A stretch of 11,335 nt of DNA from a bacterium (GTDB taxonomy: Bacteria > Patescibacteriota > Microgenomatia > Levybacterales > UBA12049): positions 1 through 11,335 of the forward strand of contig JAJYHW010000030.1 of NCBI GenBank assembly GCA_021784535.1, read 5' to 3'. The notes under the pieces were generated by a model. The model saw only the letters and a list, made by a program, of their open reading frames with translations. It had not been told where the DNA came from and searched no databases. Position numbers and translations under genes: made by a program. Shown here piece by piece: positions 5,589 to 11,335 of this stretch. The first letter of the stretch is position 1. Each line of letters starts with the position of its first letter.

Positions 5589-7412
5589 TTAGAATCGTAA
5601 GATCTTTTTTCTCCAGCGTTTTAATTTAGCTCTTAGGGGTTCCTTGCTTTTTCTCACTCGTCTTTTTAACTTTCTTCGAATTCCTTCTTCTGCCGCACCT
5701 GCCGTTAATAAGCCACCCCCGATAAGGCCAATATCTGTCCATGGAAGGCCTCCGCCTTTTTCATTTTTGTGGCTTGGTGAGGCTGTAGCTGATGCAGGAG
5801 GTTTTGCACTAGCGGATGCTGATGCTTCAGGTGTTCTGTTCGGAGAAGCGCTGGCAGACGGTGGTACTTCAGGTGTGCCGCTCTTGGCAAATGGCACTTT
5901 ACCGTCGGACTCAGGCACGCTGATATGATGCGGGAGTTGATTTGGGCGCACTGAAGGTGCTGCTCCGGTTTTTGCTAATGCAGCCTGGACATCTGGTGAT
6001 GTCAGGAAGTTTGCTAAGTTTTTTGCTGCTGTTTTGGGATTTTTCAATGCTGCTTCAAGCAGCGGTTTATATTTCGCAAAGAGTTGAGGACTGATTTTTT
6101 GGCATAAATTCATAACCTCAATGGATGCATGTTGGTTTTGTCGCCAAATCGCATCCCATGTCTGTCCCTCAGGTCGATTATTAAGTCCGTGAAGATCGAC
6201 TAATGTTTTGTACACAGATTCGGGAATTTTTCCTTGCAGTTCATGCAATTGTTCCTGCGAAACGTTGGAGAGTGCGGCAAGAAGCAGCGTAGTTGATTTG
6301 TTGACTGTTTCATATTCTGTATTTGGCTGCATGTCGTTATAAGGGAAAATTCGTTTGTTCAATCCGGTATCCACCTGAGTGGAGAGGTTGATTTCGGAAT
6401 TGGTTGCCGGTTTGTCAGTAACTGTTTGAATATAACTTTGATTTGCGTTCCAGACGGTAGGTTCTTCTTGTCCAAGTATTGCGGTTTGCACAACGCCTGC
6501 TTTTATTGCAGTTTTGAGTTCTGTCCGGAAGCTTGATCCATGATGAGGAGCTGCTGCTATTGCATGATAAGGTGTAGGATGGTGATGATCAGGATTGGAA
6601 GGAGTAGGTGTCGTTACCTCAATTCCTGCACTTTGCAAAGCTTTTTGTACAGATGAGCCAGGTCCTTGCGCGTTAACCATAACATACTTAATTTCTTTTG
6701 CCAGCCGATCGTCATGCGTCCGCACTTTCCGGTCTGCCATGTCGGTGCCGGCTGGATAGCTATTTGTATTTCGGAGCATTCGTTGGATACTCTTTATCTC
6801 TGATGGGGTTTGCTTGGGAAGATTTGCGTTATCGAGCTTTGTCAGTGCCTGGCCAAGCTGCGTAGTGGGAACGGTCAGTTTTTGTCCTGGTTTCAGTTCA
6901 TTTGGATTATCGATACCAGGATTGAGTCCATCAATTACATGCATACGCGTATTAACTTGAGCATCGGTTGGGCGACGATTGCCTTCATGTCGTAGTTCTT
7001 CTCGTGCGATGCGCCATTCGGAATCACCTCGTTTAACAACGATCCTTGTTACGCCTTTTTGTGTCGGTAGAGCAGTAGGTTTCGGTGCAGGATCCCTTTG
7101 CCGAGAGATGTTTAAGATATCTGTTGCTGTATGTTTCCTCGGCAGATCGGTTGCTCGGATGCCTGTATGGGTTGCCGCAGGAGGGGTAGCATGCGTTGAC
7201 GCTTCATGTCCTGGAACTGCTGCTCCAGTAGCACCGGGTGGTGGAGGTACTGGAAGCGCTCGCGCGGCATCGGGATGAGTTAATCCTAATCCTGCAAAGA
7301 CAGCCCCAGCAGTTCACATGGTTAGGGCAGTATTTCGTACGATACGACGCATTTGTGGGAATAGAAAAGTACGTCTTTCGCTGGTCGGTTGAGGCTTCCG
7401 TCTTTCACTCAT
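5589..7412 (-). CDS. LysM-domain secreted surface protein with in-frame TGA in its signal peptide
   Basis: The open frame runs from ATG 7412 to TAA 5589 (607 positions) with one interruption, TGA at 7316-7314 (codon 33). The N terminus is a basic stretch (MSERRKPQPTSERR, MRRIVRN) followed by a hydrophobic core split by the TGA (TALTM, stop, TAGAVFAGLGL) and ending HPDAARA, so a signal peptide is likely. Next come a Pro/Ala/Thr-rich region (about 50-120), a LysM peptidoglycan-binding motif (about 125-182; VVKRGDSEWRIA to LNPGIDNPNELKPGQKLTVP), a 350-residue mainly helical region I do not recognise, a Ser/Ala/Pro linker, LPWTD (556-560), a short hydrophobic segment and a strongly basic tail. 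It probably sits at the cell envelope. No start codon ATG, GTG or TTG exists between the TGA and ATG 6944, and 6944 lies inside the LysM motif, so the 451-residue version from 6944 would be a broken domain. The gene lies downstream of a glycosyltransferase on the same strand but has its own promoter. Confidence 0.75.
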
Positions 7413-7414
7413 AT

Positions 7415-7450
7415 TTAGGGTAATATACCCTAATTATAGGACGTTGTCAA
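7415..7450 (-). promoter_or_regulatory. Promoter of the LysM gene with a palindromic operator over the -10 box
   Basis: On the minus strand TTGACA (7450-7445), 17 bases and TATATT (7427-7422) predict a start near 7415, three bases before ATG 7412. A perfect palindrome, TTAGGGTATATTACCCTAA (7433-7415, 8-bp arms and a 3-base centre), covers the -10 box and the start site, a position typical for a repressor site. A second possible -10, TATAAT (7438-7433), lies in the spacer. Confidence 0.6.
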
Positions 7451-7462
7451 TAGTAAAATGTT

Positions 7463-8233
7463 TTATAATGAGCCCTTGATGATCGGGGGGAGCATGGTGC
7501 GCAGGGAGGGTTTGTAGTCATAATTGGATCGGGAGGTGAGCCATATTTTTATCATAGAGTTTAGTTGCTTGAGCCTTGATAATTTTCGACCATGGTGTTT
7601 GATGCCTTCTCTATGGAAGTAAAGAGATTGCCGGATATTGGCGACTTTGCCGTATTGAAATAATTTCACAAAGACTTCCGTATAGATAAATGGATATTTG
7701 GTGTTTTTGAAATACAGTATGTCTTTGGGGAGCAATTCGCGGTTAATCATGACGGTTTCAGGGCGGAGTGAGGAAGTGTGAATGAGCGTGTCGTAGATAG
7801 TCTCATGTTCTTCGGGGAGATCACTGCGTTCCAGTTTCTTATTGGTATCATCAATAATTGTGTACTGCGTGCCGACTGCGACTGTTCTGGGATTGTTAAG
7901 AAGGAAATTAACTTGTCTTTTGAAACGGCTGATGGCATTGATATCATGCGGATTCATGAATGCGACATATTTCCCCTGTGCTTTTTTAAGCGCTCGGTTA
8001 TAGCAGACTGCCAATCCGTAGCGTTTTTTATTCTTGTGAATCTCAAAATGAGCAAACCGCTTTTTGTATTGCCGGAGAATTTTTACCGAGTCATCCCGTG
8101 AACAATCATCAATAGCGATAATCTGCAGCTCCTGGTACGTTTGAAGCTCAAGACTATTAAGACAGTCCGGTAGATATTTACTCGCATTATACACAGGCAG
8201 AATAACGGTTACAACTGATTCTTTTAATTTCAT
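7463..8233 (-). CDS. Family 2 glycosyltransferase
   Basis: This is a GT-A fold glycosyltransferase of 256 residues, probably transferring a sugar from a nucleotide donor to a cell-surface polysaccharide or lipid carrier. The N terminus shows the family pattern VTVILPVYNASKYLPDCLNS (about 8-27), then IIAIDDCSRDDS with the donor-binding D42-D43, and YGLAVCYNRALKKAQGKYVAF (72-92). Where most members have a DxD-type motif such as DADD, this one has N94-P95-H96-D97, keeping only the last Asp. The acceptor half contains PETVMI and YFHREG. No transmembrane segment is visible, so it should be cytoplasmic or peripheral. The start ATG 8233 follows a leader without a clear ribosome binding site. The C-terminal YDYKPSLRTMLPP tail has a relative at 5501-5588. 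The acceptor cannot be predicted. Confidence 0.88.
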   Translation of the reverse strand: MKLKESVVTVILPVYNASKYLPDCLNSLELQTYQELQIIAIDDCSRDDSVKILRQYKKRFAHFEIHKNKKRYGLAVCYNRALKKAQGKYVAFMNPHDINAISRFKRQVNFLLNNPRTVAVGTQYTIIDDTNKKLERSDLPEEHETIYDTLIHTSSLRPETVMINRELLPKDILYFKNTKYPFIYTEVFVKLFQYGKVANIRQSLYFHREGIKHHGRKLSRLKQLNSMIKIWLTSRSNYDYKPSLRTMLPPIIKGSL

Positions 8234-8295
8234 ATCGGGTAGGGTTTTGTAGAGCTCATGAGGGCAGTAGAATTATATATACGGCAGGAGAGGCT

Positions 8296-8324
8296 ATCCT
8301 ACACAATTTTATTTTTTTTGTCAA
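8296..8324 (-). promoter_or_regulatory. Probable promoter of the glycosyltransferase gene
   Basis: On the minus strand a perfect TTGACA (8324-8319), 17 bases and TAGGAT (8301-8296, four of six consensus bases) predict a start near 8289 and a leader of about 56 nt before ATG 8233. An upstream run of eight T (plus strand) lies in the spacer. Confidence 0.45.
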
Positions 8325-8566
8325 GTTTTAGGCACGAATTGCAGGGTAACTGAAAAGTCGCCCACAAAGAAAGCATACAGATAAAAAGCTTCTGTAGGTA
8401 GTGTAACTAATCTCCCCATTTTTACTTTATGCTCACCTTGCTATAAGTGTGTACCATTGCAATAATAAAGTCGTACAAACTCAGCAATAAATTCATCCGA
8501 CTCCAAAAATAAAATTTGAGTTAACCTTAATAATTTGCTACACTCCTGCGTATTGCTCAAAGCCAG
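8325..8566. other. Non-coding stretch with nothing recognised
   Basis: These 242 bases between the glycosyltransferase promoter and the truncated membrane protein hold no reading frame above about 15 codons with a plausible start, no strong hairpin with a T run and no RNA that I recognise. Confidence 0.5.
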
Positions 8567-8902
8567 CTATCTTCCGTGATAGAAATCAAACGCAATTCCC
8601 GCAAAGCATCCCCAAGAAAAATACCAGAGCAATTCAGTCAATGGAATATTTCCCAATATTTTCATACCAAAAATTGTATTTGACAACAACCAGTAATTGC
8701 TCCAGTAATGAGGAGAAAGCACATCGAATAGGAAAATATAAACTGGTATGATGATTGCAAGAGATAATAAGCCAGACATTACTGCTTGTATAATTAGGTC
8801 TTTTCGTAATAAAACCATTAGCATGGAAAACGCAAGGAAAGCAATTGAGCTTACAAAAATTGAGTTTATTTTTAGTAGGTTGCTGAATAACAACAATGAC
8901 AA
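8567..8902 (-). pseudogene. Membrane protein remnant, lycopene-cyclase-domain-like C terminus, truncated by the IS
   Basis: The frame encodes three or more hydrophobic helices (SIFVSSIAFLAFSMLMVLL, AVMSGLLSLAIIIPVYIFLF) and ends IPLTELLWYFSWGCFAGIAF then DFYHGR. This ending resembles the last helix of lycopene-cyclase-domain membrane proteins, in which an IP-x-EE-L-x-F/W pattern precedes a final G-x-x-YE-x-W-x-G segment. The first usable start is TTG 8902. The open frame continues upstream through FFIIGF into the left end of the insertion sequence and stops at 8951, with no better start. The 5' part is therefore probably lost, and the bases on the far side of the IS do not continue the protein. 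Similarity is judged from motif memory only, and a small intact membrane protein is not excluded. Confidence 0.45.
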
Positions 8903-8919
8903 AAATCCAATTATAAAAA

Positions 8920-8938
8920 ATAGGGTACTGACTAGATA
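8920..8938 (+). repeat. Left terminal inverted repeat of the IS
   Basis: ATAGGGTACTGACTAGATA, the exact reverse complement of 9672-9690. Confidence 0.88.
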
Positions 8939-8958
8939 AGAGGTATATACTTATCTAG
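8932..8958 (+). repeat. Hairpin just upstream of the transposase start
   Basis: CTAGATAAG (8932-8940) and CTTATCTAG (8950-8958) form a perfect 9-bp stem around a 9-base loop, ending 3 bases before ATG 8962. In a transcript entering from outside, this would place a stem directly before the start codon, a known way for insertion sequences to limit impinging expression. This role is inferred. Confidence 0.5.
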
Positions 8959-8961
8959 AAT

Positions 8962-9663
8962 ATGCTGTTAGAAAGGGCTAAAGCACCAATCATAAGACGG
9001 ATCCGTATTTCAACAAAGAAATACAGTCTCATAGTCAAATGTTTCAGTTTGGATATCACAGCAGTGACAACAGCAAAACTGAGTTTGGTCAACAGAAATA
9101 CAGTAAACAAATACTATGCAGTATGCAAATATGTCATCTATGAGGCAGCATTACAAGAACGACACGAGATAGGATTTGCTAACGGGATAGAGATAGATGA
9201 AGCATATTTTGGAGCAAAACGAATACGAGGGAAACGAGGACGAGGAGCAGGAGGGAAAACAATCGTACTCGGGCTGCGAAAGAGAAATGGAAGCGTCTAT
9301 GCAGATATCATCCCAGACGTACAAAGGAGAACGCTCTTTCCAATCATCAGAAGAGTTGTACGATCAGGATCAGACATCTACACTGATGGTTGGCGAAGTT
9401 ATGATGCTTTAGCAATCTATGGATATAATCATAAAACAGTTAAGCATGATGAAAATGAATTTGCTCGGGGAGATACCCATATCAATGGTATCGAATCATA
9501 CTGGTCATGGGCAAAGAGGCGTGCAATTAAATTCAATGGCATCAAAAAGAGCGAATTTGCACACTTTCTTCTAGAAAGCGAGTGGCGATTCAATCATCGT
9601 GATACAATTGAAAGTGATATACGACTACTGCTTAAAAGACATACAAAAAAGAAAGTCTCGTAG
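8962..9663 (+). CDS. IS1595-family transposase (IS1016-like)
   Basis: This 233-residue DDE-type transposase catalyses excision and insertion of the surrounding element. An N-terminal helix-turn-helix-like part (about 18-60, ITAVTTAKLSLVNRNTVNKY) is followed by the ISXO2-like catalytic domain. Visible catalytic motifs are D79 (EIDEAYFG), the basic GKRGRGAGGK stretch (90-99), D142 (YTDGWRSYD) and HINGIESYW (173-181) with N175 and E178. These are followed by the FNGI and EWRFNHRD segments typical of IS1016 relatives. The longer IS1595 groups have an N-terminal zinc-binding domain, which is absent here as in IS1016. The frame is complete, so the copy may still be active. The start ATG has no clear ribosome binding site; the stop TAG lies 8 bases from the right inverted repeat. 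Confidence 0.93.
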   Translation: MLLERAKAPIIRRIRISTKKYSLIVKCFSLDITAVTTAKLSLVNRNTVNKYYAVCKYVIYEAALQERHEIGFANGIEIDEAYFGAKRIRGKRGRGAGGKTIVLGLRKRNGSVYADIIPDVQRRTLFPIIRRVVRSGSDIYTDGWRSYDALAIYGYNHKTVKHDENEFARGDTHINGIESYWSWAKRRAIKFNGIKKSEFAHFLLESEWRFNHRDTIESDIRLLLKRHTKKKVS

Positions 9664-9671
9664 TATCTAAG

Positions 9672-9690
9672 TATCTAGTCAGTACCCTAT
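9672..9690 (-). repeat. Right terminal inverted repeat of the IS
   Basis: The exact reverse complement of 8920-8938. Confidence 0.88.
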
Positions 9691-9713
9691 ATAATATAAC
9701 TGAGAAAATTTTG

Positions 9714-9751
9714 ATTTATTTCGGATTTCGATATTCGATATTCGAATTTCT
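9714..9751. repeat. Dispersed TTCGGATTTCGATATTCG repeat upstream of aroC
   Basis: Units TTTCGGATTTCGATATTCG and ATATTCGAATTTC belong to the same degenerate repeat type as 3900-3993. They occupy the space between the insertion sequence and the aroC ribosome binding site, so any aroC promoter must lie within or before it. No confident -35/-10 pair was found. Confidence 0.55.
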
Positions 9752-9766
9752 ACTGAAAGGAGTACT

Positions 9767-10858
9767 ATGGCTGGAAATACATTCGGACAATTATTTCGAA
9801 TAACAACCTTTGGAGAATCGCACGGTGGCGCTGTGGGAGTCGTAGTGGATGGCTGTCCGCCCAATATTGCAATTACCGAAGAAGAAATACAAAAAGATAT
9901 GGATAGAAGAAAGCCAGGGCAAAGTGCAATTACAACACCACGCAAAGAACAGGATATTATTCATATTTTATCAGGTGTTGTTGATGGCAAAACAACAGGA
10001 ACACCAATTCTTCTTTTGGCGTACAACAAAGATGTGAAATCGGAAGATTATCTCCATTTACAAAATCTCTATCGTCCGGGACACGCTGATTATACCTATC
10101 AAGTAAAATACGGTATTCGGGATCATAAAGGAAGCGGCCGTGCATCTGCCCGTGAGACATTGGCAAGAGTAGCAGCCGGAGCAATAGCGAAAAAATATCT
10201 TAAAAACAAACTTGGTATCGAATTTCTGAGTTATGTTGAGCAAGTAGGTGATATAAAAACCTCTATCGATTTTGAAACAGTTACTGCCAAACAAATCGAA
10301 TCAAATATCGTCCGCTGTCCCGATGAAGCAACTGCTGGAAGAATGATCAAGCTTATTGAAGAAGTGAGAGACGATGGAGATTCTATTGGTGGAGTTATCA
10401 GGGGAGTTATAAAACATATCCCCGCAGGTCTTGGAGAGCCGGTCTTTGACAAACTGCCAGCTGATCTTGCCAAAGCAATGATAAGTATCAATGCCACAAA
10501 AGGATTTGAATTTGGCTCAGGATTTGCAGGCGTTGCAATGCGAGGAAGCCAGCACAATGACTCTTTTTACACTGATAGTAAAGGCAATATAAAAATGAAA
10601 ACTAATCATGCCGGAGGTACATTGGGCGGCATTTCCAACGGGCAAACAATTTATTTCCGTGTCGCCTTCAAACCTGTCTCAACCATAAAGAAAAAACAAC
10701 AGACAGTAACCACTGAGAAAAATTATACAGAACTGGAAGCAAACGGACGACATGATCCCTGTGTACTACCGCGTGCCGTGCCAATTGTTGATGCTATGAG
10801 CGCACTCGTCATCATGGATCACTATTTGCGGCACAAAGCGCAAAATGAACAATCATGA
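9767..10858 (+). CDS. aroC: Chorismate synthase
   Basis: Chorismate synthase removes phosphate from 5-enolpyruvylshikimate 3-phosphate to give chorismate, using reduced FMN, the last step of the shikimate pathway in the cytoplasm. The 363-residue length is normal. All signatures are present: GNTFGQLFRITTFGESHG at the N terminus with the active-site H19, RPGHADYTY with the second catalytic histidine H106, GSGRASARET (122-131), GFEFGSGF, and the C-terminal RHDPC and IVDAMSALV segments. The start ATG 9767 has the strong ribosome binding site GAAAGGAG (9755-9762) 4 bases before it. The stop TGA overlaps the start of the chorismate mutase gene (ATGA), which indicates translational coupling and shows that TGA is a stop in this genome. 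Confidence 0.98.
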   Translation: MAGNTFGQLFRITTFGESHGGAVGVVVDGCPPNIAITEEEIQKDMDRRKPGQSAITTPRKEQDIIHILSGVVDGKTTGTPILLLAYNKDVKSEDYLHLQNLYRPGHADYTYQVKYGIRDHKGSGRASARETLARVAAGAIAKKYLKNKLGIEFLSYVEQVGDIKTSIDFETVTAKQIESNIVRCPDEATAGRMIKLIEEVRDDGDSIGGVIRGVIKHIPAGLGEPVFDKLPADLAKAMISINATKGFEFGSGFAGVAMRGSQHNDSFYTDSKGNIKMKTNHAGGTLGGISNGQTIYFRVAFKPVSTIKKKQQTVTTEKNYTELEANGRHDPCVLPRAVPIVDAMSALVIMDHYLRHKAQNEQS

Positions 10859-11124
10859 ATAAAGCACTTGACGAGTTACGAAAAGAAATTGATAGCGCAG
10901 ATGAGGAGCTAGTAAACGCGCTTGCAAAAAGAATGGATCTCGTCCGTAAAGTTGGCAAACTAAAAAAAAGGCAGGACATTCTCCCTTTGGATGAAACGCG
11001 CTGGCGAAAAGTAATCAACATGGTTACAAAGAAGGCAGAAGGAAAAAATATTCCTGAAAAGTTAATAGAAAAAATATATGAAGAGATTCATCAAGCAGCG
11101 CTTACAATAGAAAAAAATGAATAA
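10855..11124 (+). CDS. Chorismate mutase, AroQ type
   Basis: This enzyme rearranges chorismate to prephenate, the branch to phenylalanine and tyrosine. It is a stand-alone 89-residue all-helical AroQ domain. Residues matching the E. coli active site are R9 (R11), R26 (R28), K37 (K39), D46 (D48) and R49 (R51). The position of E. coli E52 is W50, within a D-E-T-R-W-R segment that appears to be a variant of other AroQ proteins. The E. coli Q88 counterpart is not obvious. It overlaps aroC by 4 nt at the start and the next gene by 8 nt at the end, so all three genes are probably translated from one mRNA. The symbol is left blank because usage varies among aroQ, aroH and pheA. Confidence 0.92.
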   Translation: MNKALDELRKEIDSADEELVNALAKRMDLVRKVGKLKKRQDILPLDETRWRKVINMVTKKAEGKNIPEKLIEKIYEEIHQAALTIEKNE

Positions 11125-11335
11125 AAAAACAGTAACAATTATTGGATTTGGAAGATTTGGAAAAACATTGTACAAACTGTTAAAAGACGATTTCGATGTT
11201 ACGATTTATCAACGCAATAAGAAAGAGCGAACAAATTTTCCGGTAATAACCGATATAAAAATAGCCTATAAGAGCGAAATCATTTTTTTCGCTGTCCCGA
11301 TTGAAAATTTTGAACCAATTATAATCACGAGAACC
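11117..11335 (+). CDS. tyrA: Prephenate dehydrogenase, N-terminal part (runs off the window)
   Basis: This is the first 73 residues of an NAD(P)-dependent dehydrogenase. A Rossmann strand-turn-helix carries G10-F-G12-R-F-G15, followed by a second strand VTIYQR and a segment IIFFAVPIENFEPII like that after the nucleotide-binding part in TyrA. TyrA turns prephenate into 4-hydroxyphenylpyruvate. The motif alone would fit other dehydrogenases, but the position directly after aroC and chorismate mutase, with an 8-nt overlap, makes TyrA the best call. The start ATG 11117 lies inside the last codons of the mutase. Confidence 0.8.
   Translation, partial: MNKKTVTIIGFGRFGKTLYKLLKDDFDVTIYQRNKKERTNFPVITDIKIAYKSEIIFFAVPIENFEPIIITRT

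Larger units (their letters stand above)
8920..9690 (+). mobile_element. IS1595-family insertion sequence, IS1016-like, 771 bp
   Basis: Perfect 19-bp terminal inverted repeats (8920-8938 and 9672-9690) enclose a single transposase gene. Length and transposase type fit the short IS1016 group of the IS1595 family. No target duplication is visible: the 8 bases outside the left end differ from those outside the right end, whether the ends are set at 8920/9690 or at 8923/9687. This suggests that one flank was lost or rearranged after insertion. Confidence 0.88.

Noticed and set aside
5605..5611. Programmed -1 frameshift at an A-AAA-AAG heptamer near the LysM stop
   Set aside because: The heptamer is in the right phase, but a -1 shift leads to a short unrelated tail; the homologous tail lies in the other frame.
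5644..5928. Plus-strand 94-codon frame rich in Ala and Gly
   Set aside because: It mirrors the low-complexity Ser/Ala/Pro linker of the LysM protein on the other strand.
1310..7412. Alternative genetic code reading UGA as Gly, or TAG as sense
   Set aside because: aroC ends in TGA at the normal length within an ATGA overlap, and two genes end in TAG; only one in-frame TGA and one in-frame TAG occur.
6979..7423. Plus-strand frames of 99 and 61 codons
   Set aside because: They are antisense to the 5' part of the LysM gene, whose frame, signal peptide, LysM motif and promoter are convincing.
8907..9698. Target site duplication of the IS
   Set aside because: The flanking 8-mers differ with either choice of ends; the similarity is only shared A/T richness.

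Overview
The window reads like a chromosomal piece of a small-genome, AT-rich bacterium of the Candidate Phyla Radiation (Patescibacteria), perhaps Microgenomates-like. This is inferred from a divergent but intact 23S/5S pair, compact proteins, several promoters placed almost on top of start codons, and degenerate AT-rich intergenic repeats of the TTCGAATTTCG type. No taxonomic search was possible, so the phylum call is moderate and the class call is weak.

Layout. 1-1025 is the 3' part of a 23S rRNA gene and about 1078-1202 is 5S rRNA. A plus-strand block follows: an S1-type ribosomal protein gene split by one in-frame TAG (1310-2407), radA (2534-3955) and a YacL-like PIN-TRAM gene without the usual membrane domain (3995-4825). 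radA next to a PIN-TRAM gene recalls the radA-disA-yacL neighbourhood of Firmicutes. 4826-5588 is mostly non-coding but structured. It holds a convergent minus-strand terminator, a short plus-strand transcription unit bounded by a consensus promoter and a strong terminator (about 4992-5104), a 50-residue minus-strand gene with its own consensus promoter, and a pair of inverted DnaA-box-like sites.

A minus-strand surface-related block follows: a family 2 glycosyltransferase (8233-7463), then a large LysM protein (7412-5589) with a proline-rich N-terminal region and a C-terminal sorting-signal-like tail. Its frame carries an in-frame TGA inside the signal peptide. The 3' ends of these two genes share a homologous segment. 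Next comes a 5'-truncated membrane protein that resembles the end of lycopene-cyclase-domain proteins, cut off by a complete IS1016-like element of the IS1595 family (8920-9690). The window closes with an aromatic amino acid operon on the plus strand: aroC, an AroQ-type chorismate mutase and the start of tyrA. The last two junctions overlap by 4 and 8 nt. These genes lead from EPSP to chorismate, prephenate and the tyrosine branch.

The most notable points are two different in-frame stop codons inside otherwise well-preserved genes, the orphan short transcription unit at 4992-5104, near-leaderless promoter placement at several genes, a palindrome covering the -10 box of the LysM gene, and the shared 3' tails of the LysM and glycosyltransferase genes.
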